Origin: Theionarchaea archaeon
GTDB taxonomy: Archaea; Methanobacteriota_B; Thermococci; Methanofastidiosales; SZ-28-30
Length of the DNA: 64,000 nt
Assembly (NCBI GenBank): GCA_018992685.1
Contig: JACVGT010000003.1
Coordinates: forward strand, 124,001 to 188,000
Reading direction: 5' to 3'
The notes under the pieces are model-generated. The model did not search any database. It was not told the DNA's origin and saw nothing but the letters and a program-made list of their open reading frames with translations. The position numbers and the translations under genes are program-made. Of the stretch, positions 42,302-51,408 are shown piece by piece. Positions within the stretch are counted from its first letter, which is position 1, and each line of letters starts with the position of its first letter.

Positions 42302-42520
42302 ATGTGCCTTGCAATTCCTGGCAAAGTCGTAGAGATTTCTGGGTCAGAGGGTACGGTAGATTTTGGCGGTGTCAAACAGAAGGTACGAATAGATTTGATA
42401 CTGGATTTGAAGCCGGGTGACTATGTCATAGTTCATACGGGGTTTGCAATCGAGAAGCTGGACGAAAAGGACGCTCTGGAAACTCTGGAATTGTGGAAAG
42501 AACTTGCAGAATACATGTGA
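42302..42520 (+). CDS. hypC: Hydrogenase maturation protein HypC
   Basis: A 72-residue HypC/HupF chaperone. MCLAIPGKVVEISG with the essential Cys2 is exact. HypC and HypD carry the iron during assembly of the Fe(CN)2CO centre of [NiFe] hydrogenases. TTTAAAA at 42272-42278 is about 26 bases before the ATG. hypD begins 4 bases after its stop. Confidence 0.93.
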   Translation: MCLAIPGKVVEISGSEGTVDFGGVKQKVRIDLILDLKPGDYVIVHTGFAIEKLDEKDALETLELWKELAEYM

Positions 42521-42524
42521 TTTT

Positions 42525-43583
42525 ATGGTAGGAATAGGGTCAATGCTTGACGACATACGTGGCATAGCTTCTTCCCTGCCACACACCAAGATCATGCACG
42601 TATGTGGGACCCATGAACAGAGTATCGTCCAGTACGGGCTGCGTTCTTTGCTTCCTGATACGGTGGAGATCATTGCAGGACCCGGATGCCCGGTGTGTAT
42701 TACACCCAAATATGACATAGACACTGCAGTGTTTTTGACCAAGAAAGGGATGGTGGTCACCACGTTTGGGGACATGTACAAGGTTCCGTCCACAGAGTCA
42801 CTGTCCGATGCGAAGTCCAGGGGGGCAGATATTCGAATTGTGTACAGCATCAGCAATGCAGTGGAGATGGCAAGAAGAAATCCAGGAAAAGAGATCGTCC
42901 ATTTTGGGATTGGGTTTGAGACGACAGCACCCACGACAGCACTTGTGGTGAGAGATGCACCGGAGAATTTCTCTGTGCTGTGCTGCCACCGATTGATACC
43001 TCCTGCACTCTTGTTCCTTCTGGGACTGGGTGCTATTGACATTCAGGGGTTCATCAATCCAGGCCATGTTTCTGCAATCATTGGATCGAAACCCTACAGG
43101 GTGATATCTGAAAAATATAGGATTCCTCAGGTGGTGGCAGGGTTTGAGGCTGAGGATCTTGTGAGGGGTATCCTGATGCTATTGAACCAGTTACGAGAGG
43201 GAAAGGCAGAAGTTGAAAACGAATACACCAGGGTTGTAAAAGAAGAGGGGAACGTGGTAGCCCAGAAGGTCATGGAGGAGGTTTTCGAGGTAGTGGATGC
43301 TGATTGGAGAGCATTGCCCAGGATTCCGGGTTCTGGATATGAGTTATCGGAGAAGTATGAGGAGCAGAACGCGCGACGGAAGTTCGAGGATTTGCTGGAG
43401 GATTTTGTCTTTGAGGATAGCGAGCCCAAGGGATGTCGGTGTGGTGAGGTTCTGCGGGGTCTGGTCTATCCTGAGGAATGTCCTCTGTTCAGGAAGGTGT
43501 GCACTCCTGTGAACCCTGTGGGGCCATGCATGGTATCCAGGGAAGGTTCCTGCAGCATCAAATATCGGTATGGTCGGGAATAG
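42525..43583 (+). CDS. hypD: Hydrogenase maturation protein HypD
   Basis: A 352-residue scaffold protein for Fe(CN)2CO assembly. MHVCGTHEQSIVQYGLRS, IAGPGCPVCITP and GIGFETTAPTTA are the three HypD motifs. A C-terminal Cys set (GCRCGEVLRG...CPLFRKVC) fits the [4Fe-4S] site. It is co-transcribed with hypC and convergent with hypA. No hydrogenase structural genes are in this window. Confidence 0.93.
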   Translation: MVGIGSMLDDIRGIASSLPHTKIMHVCGTHEQSIVQYGLRSLLPDTVEIIAGPGCPVCITPKYDIDTAVFLTKKGMVVTTFGDMYKVPSTESLSDAKSRGADIRIVYSISNAVEMARRNPGKEIVHFGIGFETTAPTTALVVRDAPENFSVLCCHRLIPPALLFLLGLGAIDIQGFINPGHVSAIIGSKPYRVISEKYRIPQVVAGFEAEDLVRGILMLLNQLREGKAEVENEYTRVVKEEGNVVAQKVMEEVFEVVDADWRALPRIPGSGYELSEKYEEQNARRKFEDLLEDFVFEDSEPKGCRCGEVLRGLVYPEECPLFRKVCTPVNPVGPCMVSREGSCSIKYRYGRE

Positions 43584-43615
43584 GAGAATCAGTTATTGAT
43601 TTGACTGTACTGGGA

Positions 43616-43990
43616 TTACTGGTCTGGTTTTTCAATTCGTATGGACTTGATGTTTAGTTCTCTTCCTTCAGTGATCTCTAGGTCTCTGCTTCCACATTCA
43701 CATTCAATGACTGGGAAGATGTAATGATCGTCGGGTGTCCTGTCCCATCGGAATTCTCTCCCACATTTCTTACACGTGAGTTTTGAGGGCTTGGAAGTTA
43801 TATTGATAAGAGCTCCTTCTGCCAGAGTGTTTTCGATAACGAGTTCCAGGCAGAACTGGAACTGTTCAGGATTCAGAAAGAGGAGTTCACCGATTTCTAT
43901 GTTGATTTCATGGATCTTGGTGGCCTGTTCTTCCTGTGCTTTCTTCAGGATGATATCAACCACTGAGGTGGCCATGGATAGTTCATGCAT
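43616..43990 (-). CDS. hypA: Hydrogenase nickel incorporation protein HypA
   Basis: A 124-residue nickel-delivery protein. MHELSMATSVVDIIL with His2 binds nickel. The zinc site is CKKC...ECECGS. The leftward TATA (TTTTAACC on minus near 44010) lies about 25 bases upstream of the ATG, so it is transcribed apart from hypCD. Confidence 0.92.
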   Translation of the reverse strand: MHELSMATSVVDIILKKAQEEQATKIHEINIEIGELLFLNPEQFQFCLELVIENTLAEGALINITSKPSKLTCKKCGREFRWDRTPDDHYIFPVIECECGSRDLEITEGRELNIKSIRIEKPDQ

Positions 43991-44512
43991 TGATGGTACT
44001 GTTTGAAGATGGTTAAAAGCGTTTCTGTCTGGAGGGGTGGTAAGAAGAATGTGTTACAGAGTCTACTTAACTTTCCCATCCATCAGATCATACTCAAAAT
44101 CGGCACTCCTGAATTAGGCGCTTTTTCACAAAGAAAAGCTCGTTAAGAGCACCTCTTCACGTAGCAGCTAATTTTCTTGTTCTTCCTTTTGTCACTCAGC
44201 TGAGGAATTATGCTTTTGAGTGAAATTGTCACCTTCTTAGCGAGATTTTGTTACATTCCCTATTGATTCAAATTGATGCTTTGAGCTATCTCGGCCAAGG
44301 CCAGAGTCCTTTTTCTCTACTCATACTTCAAATGGGGCATTGAATGCCAGATCACATAAGACGAAAATTATGACCCAAAAGTTTATAAATAATGATTCAT
44401 CTAATCATGCAGGCAAACTTCGGGCCGAGGAGGGATCTAGATCATATTCAGAAAGAAGGTTAGAGAACAGAAGACAGTTCTCCAGAATGAGGATGAACCT
44501 TTTGGAAAGTTC
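43991..44512. other. Intergenic region with a promoter and possible leader
   Basis: Holds the hypA promoter to the left and GTTTATAAAT at 44391-44400, about 115 bases before the next start codon. The transcript there would have a leader of about 90 bases with one short stem (GAGAAC/GTTCTC, 44463-44482). The remaining bases are A/T-rich and show no gene. Confidence 0.45.
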
Positions 44513-47500
44513 ATGAAAGGCTATTTTTCTCTTCGAAACAGCAATATCTTCGTTTTTATGTTGTTGAGTGTAATACCAGCTGCTCTTTGTCAGTTATTGT
44601 ACACTAAGCTCAATGTCATACATGTTAAGGGAATCATCTACACGTTTTTCTTCAGATTTAATTATGCATCTTTGGGAATTCCTGTTGAACAGGATTATCT
44701 AGTTCAAGCGTTTGTAGTCCTGTTTTTCCTGAATCTGGGATTAATTGCTATAAAGATAATTGGATGGGGTCTATCAGGTGAGGAGAAAGATGTTATTGTA
44801 TCTGATTCTGAAAAGTATTTCTTTCTGGCAATGGTCGCACTGTATGTCCTTATTCTCGTTTTGGCGGGCCCTCCTTTCTTGACTTGGATCTTCATCCCAC
44901 TCTTGGTACTCCTTTATATGTTGACTAGAACGTCCAGCAAAGTGGTAATCTTATTCACACTTCTGCTTCTTAATCTTATTCTTTTCGCCTTCTATTATAG
45001 GCATTTTGACTTCAACGTTGTGATTGGAGGCAGACAAGATGGAATTCTGACTTTCATGGCGAAGATAGGTTTTTCCTGGCTCTATATTCTGCCCTACAAT
45101 TTCTTCATATTCTTTCCTCTGGTAATCGCCACCTATTTCTTGGATTTTCGCTATCCTGAGAAGTATATTTCTTCGTTTTTTGATGTTGTCTTTCACGAGA
45201 ACATGGTCGCTGTTTTTGTGGGACTTCTTCTGAATGTGACTCTTTCAGTTATCCCCCTCTTTATTGTGATGATTCAACCAGACACTTTCATTGATCCGTC
45301 AAGAGGGATAGTAGAAAGGATGATTTTCACCGTTCACAATACTTTTGCTCAGGAGGAAAGTAAGGGCTTAGGGATCTTTGAAACAATTGCACTATTACAT
45401 TTCTGGATAGGTTCATTCACTCTGTGGTTTACACCTTTCTTCGTGAGTTTTGCCCAGCTTGAGACCAAATTCGAAGCGAGTTTTGATAGAAATCTAAGGG
45501 AAACTATTCAGAAAATGAAGGATCACATCGTCATCATTGGATTTGGCAATTTAGGGAGGAAAGTCTGTTCTGACTTGATTGAAAGAGACGTAGTCTCACG
45601 TAAGAACGATACTTTCGAGATATTTACTCCTGATTTGGAAGTAAGAAAGATATGTAGATCACTTCTTGTTGTAGACTCAAAAGACCAGCTCTTCGATCGT
45701 GTCCACACCGATCCAATACTTCAGAATGTTGGCGTTGCTAGAAGAAGGATAGGAGTTGCAGGGGAAAGAGAAGATATCTTGATTCCGGCGATTATTGGAG
45801 ATATAAATAGCGAAACGACTAGAGAAAGTGCTCAATTGAAAAGGTCAAAACTCTTCATATCAGCTCCTTCTGACTATACTGCGACATTCATTCTTTCTAA
45901 GTTCGCGAACCGCAACAACTTGAGTAGCATAATATCTGTTGAGGATAGCGCTCAAAAGGACTATTTTTCTCCAAAAGTGACTGCTCATGATACTTTTCTC
46001 ATTTATCCGGCTTTTCAGGAAGGTGTTTCACTGGGTAGAATTGTCTCTCTTTGCTATTTCAGGATCTTGGAAGAGAAAAAAGAGTCTGAATCCGGAAGTC
46101 TCAACATTGTGATCTGTGGAGATGGGAAACAGATTCACTATATTATGGAGACATTCTGGATGGAAACCGAAAGAACAGGTCTGGCCAATCAATGGATTTC
46201 TAAGACCGCAGAGGATCCAAAATCACCTAAGAGAGAAATATATGATCTCCCAGTGACTATCCTGACAGAAAGTGTCGAACTTGAAAAGAGGAGCAGGAAG
46301 AAGAAAGATCAGGAGGACGAGGCACAGAGAAAGATTGTAGAAATCATTAGACGATCATCCCTTGTTGGAGGGAATGACGCCCACATAAGGGTAGATGTTA
46401 TCCTTGATTTTCCTGATAGATTAAAGAGGATAGAGGAGATTATTGCTTCAAAAGAGCCGGAAATTATAGTGGTTACTTCAAATAAGATTCAAGATGTTTC
46501 CAGAATATTCCACGAATGGGTAGTAGCCATAGAGAGATATAACTCGTCAAAGGACAGAAGCTATAAGCCAGCCATAATTGTGGGAGTTCTTGGAAATGAA
46601 TATGAGGAAGTTCAGGACATTCTACTATACTACGCAAAGATGGAGCCTGAATCAGGTCTAAAATTTCCTATTCAGTTCTTGGACGCAGCCGTTAGAGTTT
46701 ATGATGATTCTACTGAAAAGATCGGGGGTTTGGCACAATCTTTTGCCAGAAAAGGAAACCTCAAGCATGACGACAGAGTTGTCGGAAAGGTCATGGAACC
46801 TTTTGCTCTTTATTGTTGTGTGGAGGATCTTCCCGGGAGTTTGGGAGATGTCCTTGCAAATCTTTCAGGCGTTGAGTTTTCTGATGCAATTCTCAATAAA
46901 GCAGAAAGTACTCTGTCCATGCATCTTTGTAGGTTTCAGGGTTGTTCTGGTGTTCACAATTATTCATTTTTTGCGAATGCTGAATTGCATGATGCGGGTA
47001 AAAAGCAGAAAAAAGGAAAAATATTTTGTAGTTTATTTCAGAGCGAGAGTGGAGACCCGGAGAGAAGGAGAAAGACGAAAGAATCCATAACAAAGTTGTT
47101 GAAGGTTGAGTGCGTGACTGGAGTGTTAGGCACTATGTCTGGATTACTTCGACTCCGGAAAATCTGTTATTGCTGTGATCGCAGAATAAATTGTTCTATC
47201 GCTTCTTACTTACGCAAGATTGAGAATCTGGTGAAGAACAGAGACTATTACATCAATTTAGAGAAGACCAGAAAACTACCTGAGGGAACTGTGAAGAAAG
47301 AACTTGAAAGGTTCTTTGTGAATCCAGATTTCCACTGTTCCGAGATAAACAAAGAGAAGTATCTGGAATTGCCAAGAGCCACGATATTGGTCTGTTGTAG
47401 ACATTCAAAAGTCACAGGCTCACTTTCAACTGCGATCAACAATCTGCTCCTAAAGAAAGTAGAAAGGACAATCCAAGATGGGAATGATGTTGCAGACATT

Positions 47501-47896
47501 ACCTACTTAAGATCCTATGAATGCTATAATCCTTCTCTGACTCACATAGAATTTTACGGAAACTGGATTAGTGTGAAGAACGAAGAAAGGGACACCATCC
47601 TCAAGAGCGATGGAGTTATCGATTCTGTCTTCCTCAATGTTGTCACAAGAAAGGAGGAGTGGTCTCACTATGCAAGAACACTTTGCCAATCATTGAACAA
47701 AATCTACAACAACGAGTCATACGAACTTTGGACAGATAGTGCAGATTCTCCAAATATATTTGCTGTAATCCGCAAAGCATTCATAGAAGGAAGATGTTCC
47801 GATGATCAAAGCCCAGGGAAAGCACGTCTTAAGTGTAAAAAGCAGAAATGTATAGTCCATGACAAAATGAGACTGCTAGAGGACAGATTGGAATGA
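44513..47896 (+). CDS. 1127-residue membrane protein with tandem RCK/TrkA-like Rossmann domains
   Basis: The first 330 residues contain seven to nine membrane helices. At about residue 336 a Rossmann strand DHIVIIGFGNLGRKVC gives GxGxxG as in TrkA/RCK potassium-channel domains. A second Rossmann-like unit begins near 529 (LNIVICGDGKQIHYIM). At about 768 CCVEDLPGSLGDVL resembles an ACT-type ligand motif. A Cys-rich run (CYCCDRRINC) lies near 890. The C-terminal 240 residues match no family known to me. The order membrane, RCK, RCK suggests a Pollux/CASTOR-like channel or transporter, but the pore motif is unclear. The gene is more A/T-rich than its neighbours. Confidence 0.65.
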   Translation: MKGYFSLRNSNIFVFMLLSVIPAALCQLLYTKLNVIHVKGIIYTFFFRFNYASLGIPVEQDYLVQAFVVLFFLNLGLIAIKIIGWGLSGEEKDVIVSDSEKYFFLAMVALYVLILVLAGPPFLTWIFIPLLVLLYMLTRTSSKVVILFTLLLLNLILFAFYYRHFDFNVVIGGRQDGILTFMAKIGFSWLYILPYNFFIFFPLVIATYFLDFRYPEKYISSFFDVVFHENMVAVFVGLLLNVTLSVIPLFIVMIQPDTFIDPSRGIVERMIFTVHNTFAQEESKGLGIFETIALLHFWIGSFTLWFTPFFVSFAQLETKFEASFDRNLRETIQKMKDHIVIIGFGNLGRKVCSDLIERDVVSRKNDTFEIFTPDLEVRKICRSLLVVDSKDQLFDRVHTDPILQNVGVARRRIGVAGEREDILIPAIIGDINSETTRESAQLKRSKLFISAPSDYTATFILSKFANRNNLSSIISVEDSAQKDYFSPKVTAHDTFLIYPAFQEGVSLGRIVSLCYFRILEEKKESESGSLNIVICGDGKQIHYIMETFWMETERTGLANQWISKTAEDPKSPKREIYDLPVTILTESVELEKRSRKKKDQEDEAQRKIVEIIRRSSLVGGNDAHIRVDVILDFPDRLKRIEEIIASKEPEIIVVTSNKIQDVSRIFHEWVVAIERYNSSKDRSYKPAIIVGVLGNEYEEVQDILLYYAKMEPESGLKFPIQFLDAAVRVYDDSTEKIGGLAQSFARKGNLKHDDRVVGKVMEPFALYCCVEDLPGSLGDVLANLSGVEFSDAILNKAESTLSMHLCRFQGCSGVHNYSFFANAELHDAGKKQKKGKIFCSLFQSESGDPERRRKTKESITKLLKVECVTGVLGTMSGLLRLRKICYCCDRRINCSIASYLRKIENLVKNRDYYINLEKTRKLPEGTVKKELERFFVNPDFHCSEINKEKYLELPRATILVCCRHSKVTGSLSTAINNLLLKKVERTIQDGNDVADITYLRSYECYNPSLTHIEFYGNWISVKNEERDTILKSDGVIDSVFLNVVTRKEEWSHYARTLCQSLNKIYNNESYELWTDSADSPNIFAVIRKAFIEGRCSDDQSPGKARLKCKKQKCIVHDKMRLLEDRLE

Positions 47897-47915
47897 ATGT
47901 CCCAAGAAGTCTTGG

Positions 47916-48230
47916 CTATAGACAGTTTTGCTCAATGAACTCCTGCAACTCTCTTTTTGACTTGACGGCAACCTCTCGAATAAAAGGTTCCCCATTCTTG
48001 AAGATTATGAAAGTGGGGAGTCCTGAAATATCATACTTCTGAGCAGTATATTTGTTCCTATCTACATTTAATTTGCAGATCTTTACTTTTCCTTTGTATT
48101 CTTGTTCCAGTTCCTTCAACATATCCTCAATTGCCTTGCAGGGTAGACACCATGAAGCCCAGAAATCCACCAGTACAGGTGTATCACATTCCAAGACCTC
48201 CTTCTCAAACATCCTGTCAGTAATCTCCAT
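47916..48230 (-). CDS. trx: Thioredoxin
   Basis: A 104-residue thioredoxin with active site WASWCLPCKAIE, the conserved DFW start and the cis-Pro segment ISGLPTFIIF. It is the last gene of a leftward operon, 8 bases after the sulfoquinovose-synthase-like gene. It may reduce partners of that operon or be a general thioredoxin. WCLPC instead of WCGPC shifts its redox potential from the standard form. Confidence 0.9.
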   Translation of the reverse strand: MEITDRMFEKEVLECDTPVLVDFWASWCLPCKAIEDMLKELEQEYKGKVKICKLNVDRNKYTAQKYDISGLPTFIIFKNGEPFIREVAVKSKRELQEFIEQNCL

Positions 48231-48238
48231 CTATCCAC

Positions 48239-49747
48239 CTACCTGTCCAGTACAGGTCTATACCCCGTATCTTCCCTCGTCCCAGGCTCATACACTTCAA
48301 GAATGTCAGATTCCTTCTTGAACCCATCCCACCTCGTTCTTGGCATCACCAGGTGTACCTTCTCCTCAATCCTTTTCTTAATCTCCGGGCGTATCAAGAG
48401 CTCCACCATCCTCGAAATCTCCTTTTCCAGTGGTACCTCCGGTTCAAACCCAAACGTGTGAGGAAGTTTCTTCGACACTACCTCCAATGGGTGTTTATCT
48501 GCCTCCACTCTCGGATTCTCCACCTTCTGTATCCTCACATCCAGCCCCGCTTTCCTCCCTGCCTCAGCCACCGTCTCTGCCAGTACACTCAATTTACATA
48601 ACCCTGAAACCTGGTTCACCACATCATACTGTCCTGGCTCAGGGGGCGATACAATCAGCCGCACCATGCACTCCATAGCATCCTCCAGAGCAATGAACCC
48701 TCGAATCTGTTCCCCTGTTCCATAGATCGTCAACGGCATCCCCACGACGACCTGGGCCACAAACCGATTCACCACAGTCCCGAACCATTCATCCACATCC
48801 AATCTCGTGCGCAGCCTCGAATCCTCTGCTACTTCATCCGTGTGGACCCCATAGATCACTCCCTGCATCACATCATACGACCTCAGCCACCAGTACTTAC
48901 AAGCTTCATACACATTAAACGTATCCTGCACTTTACTCACATGATAAAATGATAGTGGGTCCCGGGGTGTCAACTCACCCCCCAGGCTCCATTCCCTGTT
49001 GTCCCATTTCATGACTGCATCTGCAGGAAAAATCCCCTCAAATAATGGTCTGCCCGTCAGAGGGCTCCCGTACTCGCCCATGGTACCCAGCTTTATTAAA
49101 CACGTTTCCGGGACGACCTCTTTGATCAGAAACAACAGCCCAAGAGTCCCCAGAACATTGTTCTCCTGCACACGTACTGCATGGTTGCAGTCCACCATAC
49201 TGTATGGTGCAGACGGTATTTCCGCATAGTGGACAATTGCTTCTGGCTTGACCTCTTCAATGAACTCTTTCATTTTTGCCCTATCCAGAATGTCAGCCCT
49301 TCTAAAATTAATATTGACACCCAGGACTTCTCTGGCCACATGCAATCTCTCTGTCATTCGTTCAATTGGAACAATAGTATGTGCACCCTTTTCCATGACA
49401 CAATCCCTGCGCAGAAAATTGTCCACCCCGCTGACCTTGAACCCCAGTCTCCCCAGCTTTAGCGCCAGGGTCCATCCCAGATACCCATCAATGCCCAGGA
49501 TCATGACTCGCATATTCTTCAACATCAGCCCGTATTGGAAAGGAACCCATTCCGGGCACTCCTCAAAGGTAATGGAGGGTTCAAAATGGCCCAGTTCTGG
49601 TCTCCGGCCACACTCAATGACAATCATTCCTTCTTCAACACTTTTGATATTTTCCATGGACTGTCCACATGCCCTGAAATCTACATTTCCTTTGAAGATG
49701 GCTGCAGGACAGTTCCAGCAGGTTTTTTCAGCATTATGAGCTTTCAT
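48239..49747 (-). CDS. UDP-sulfoquinovose-synthase-like SDR with Cys-rich N-terminal extension
   Basis: A 502-residue protein. From about residue 80 it is an extended SDR: VMILGIDGYLGWTLALKLG is the NAD loop, LIKLGTMGEYGSP contains the catalytic Thr/Met/Glu region and SFYHVSKVQDTFN the YxxxK. This set fits SQD1/Agl3, which makes UDP-sulfoquinovose from UDP-glucose and sulfite. Residues 1-79 add a domain with CWNC, RACGQ, IECGRR and FEECPEW that standard synthases lack. GGGTGG five bases before the ATG at 49747 shows the extension is translated. It overlaps the upstream phosphodiesterase gene by 14 bases. Confidence 0.85.
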   Translation of the reverse strand: MKAHNAEKTCWNCPAAIFKGNVDFRACGQSMENIKSVEEGMIVIECGRRPELGHFEPSITFEECPEWVPFQYGLMLKNMRVMILGIDGYLGWTLALKLGRLGFKVSGVDNFLRRDCVMEKGAHTIVPIERMTERLHVAREVLGVNINFRRADILDRAKMKEFIEEVKPEAIVHYAEIPSAPYSMVDCNHAVRVQENNVLGTLGLLFLIKEVVPETCLIKLGTMGEYGSPLTGRPLFEGIFPADAVMKWDNREWSLGGELTPRDPLSFYHVSKVQDTFNVYEACKYWWLRSYDVMQGVIYGVHTDEVAEDSRLRTRLDVDEWFGTVVNRFVAQVVVGMPLTIYGTGEQIRGFIALEDAMECMVRLIVSPPEPGQYDVVNQVSGLCKLSVLAETVAEAGRKAGLDVRIQKVENPRVEADKHPLEVVSKKLPHTFGFEPEVPLEKEISRMVELLIRPEIKKRIEEKVHLVMPRTRWDGFKKESDILEVYEPGTREDTGYRPVLDR

Positions 49748-51011
49748 TGTACCACCCTAAACATTCAGTGAGTATGGGGACTACGTTCTCTACGGTGGGA
49801 CTCTCAACAGGAGTGCAGTCCCCCCGAACGAAAACAAAAGCATCCTCCTGAGTGTGTTTTCCAGGCAGGATATCTCTGTCAAGTGGCGCCCCGGATAGAA
49901 TGCCCCCCTTTAGATTGACACCTCGGGCAGGCATGAGCACCAGATCAGGCCCTGCCTCCGTGTAGGGGCCATGATATATTTGGGGATTCTCATGGATGCA
50001 GGATATGGCTTTCTGCCCATTGATTTCCAGGGATTTTAATGTATAACACAATTCTGAAATCACTGCCTCTTCTTCTCCAGGTTCCACATACCCACGTGGG
50101 TACTTTCCCTTCTTGTTGATGTAAATCCTTCCGGGGTCCAAGGCAAAGGCCCTACTACCTTCCTGAATATTGTTGTACCCCTTTCTGGGGTCTTTTTCAC
50201 TGCGCAGGAATCCTGCTTCTTCCAGGATACAGTTGACATTCAGGTTATACTGTGTCTGCTCCATCCCGTGATCGGACAAGATGATAAGTGCATCATCAGG
50301 ATTTAATTTCTCCCCGAATTCCCTGAGAGCTTCATCAATGCGAGAGAAAAACTGAAGAAACTGCCCGCGATATTTGTGTGATTCATCCTCATAGGCATCC
50401 CATAAAAAGTGGCCAAGCCTATCGCTCCCTGTAAATACTACCATGAACACATCCCACTTGATCCTTTCCCACAGATAGTGTGAGAAGGCTACTCGTGATT
50501 CTAATGCCTCAAATAATTCTTTGAAGAGAATCATTGGGAATTTCCGCGCCTTCTTAGTATCTATGTCGACCGTATAGTTGAATTCATTCAAAACCTCCAG
50601 AAGATTGCTGGGATAAACGGCACGTTCCAGATCCGGGGAAATGAATCCAGAAACGAGGACCCCGTTGAGAGAAGACGCAGGGTATGTGGAAGGGACGTTG
50701 ATGATGCAAAATTCTCCCTGCTTCTGCCAGAAAGGGCTAGCCTTCAGCCTTTTAGAGTTGGGAAAAGAGAGGGTATATGTGGAGGGAAAGAGCTCTGTGA
50801 ATCCGTACACACTGTGTTCTCCTGGGTTTTTGCCGGTAATGATGGAGCTCCACGAGACGGATGATACTTCAGGAATTGAAGATGTCATCTGAGTGAATGC
50901 GCCTGTTTCCCGAAGCTCGCCGAAGTAGGGCATGACACCTTGCTGTGATAGTTCGTCCATGAGTCTGAAAGGAACACCATCGATTCCTATGATGACAGCT
51001 CTCTTGTTCAT
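49734..51011 (-). CDS. Alkaline-phosphatase-superfamily phosphodiesterase
   Basis: A 425-residue type I phosphodiesterase/nucleotide pyrophosphatase-like enzyme. IIGIDGVPFRLMDELS has the first metal Asp. SSVSWSSIITGKNPGEHSVYGF has the nucleophile region. VFTGSDRLGHFLW and LIILSDHGMEQTQ hold the other metal ligands. No signal peptide or membrane helix is seen, so it is cytoplasmic. It heads an operon with the UDP-sulfoquinovose-like synthase and thioredoxin. It may hydrolyse a sugar-nucleotide, phosphate diester or sulfate ester. Confidence 0.82.
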   Translation of the reverse strand: MNKRAVIIGIDGVPFRLMDELSQQGVMPYFGELRETGAFTQMTSSIPEVSSVSWSSIITGKNPGEHSVYGFTELFPSTYTLSFPNSKRLKASPFWQKQGEFCIINVPSTYPASSLNGVLVSGFISPDLERAVYPSNLLEVLNEFNYTVDIDTKKARKFPMILFKELFEALESRVAFSHYLWERIKWDVFMVVFTGSDRLGHFLWDAYEDESHKYRGQFLQFFSRIDEALREFGEKLNPDDALIILSDHGMEQTQYNLNVNCILEEAGFLRSEKDPRKGYNNIQEGSRAFALDPGRIYINKKGKYPRGYVEPGEEEAVISELCYTLKSLEINGQKAISCIHENPQIYHGPYTEAGPDLVLMPARGVNLKGGILSGAPLDRDILPGKHTQEDAFVFVRGDCTPVESPTVENVVPILTECLGWYNESS

Positions 51012-51408
51012 TCACTTTTCTTATGCGTACACCTTTAAAAGGTTTACTACAAAATGGAGTAACTCCTGAGTGAGGGAGTTATTGTCTTTCGTAGTATCAA
51101 GTGGAAGAGGGCCACAGGTTACGGAGGCCTCCACACTCAGGAGGAATGGGGTCACAGTCCGACGATGCGAGCCTCCCCGGGTTGACACGCTCGATACTTT
51201 TGAACCCCCTTCATGATCCTTGTCTTCCCACTCTTTTTATCGTTGATGGGTTGTCTGGGATAACCATGATTGAGACATCTCAGACGTGATCTCTTTCTTT
51301 TGTGACTGCTGCAGAGAACATACTCTTGGAGGTACGTAGTCGTATTTTTCCGCCGCTCTTGGGCAAGCCTTAATACAGGCACGGAATGGTAGCACCGGGG
51401 GAATTATC

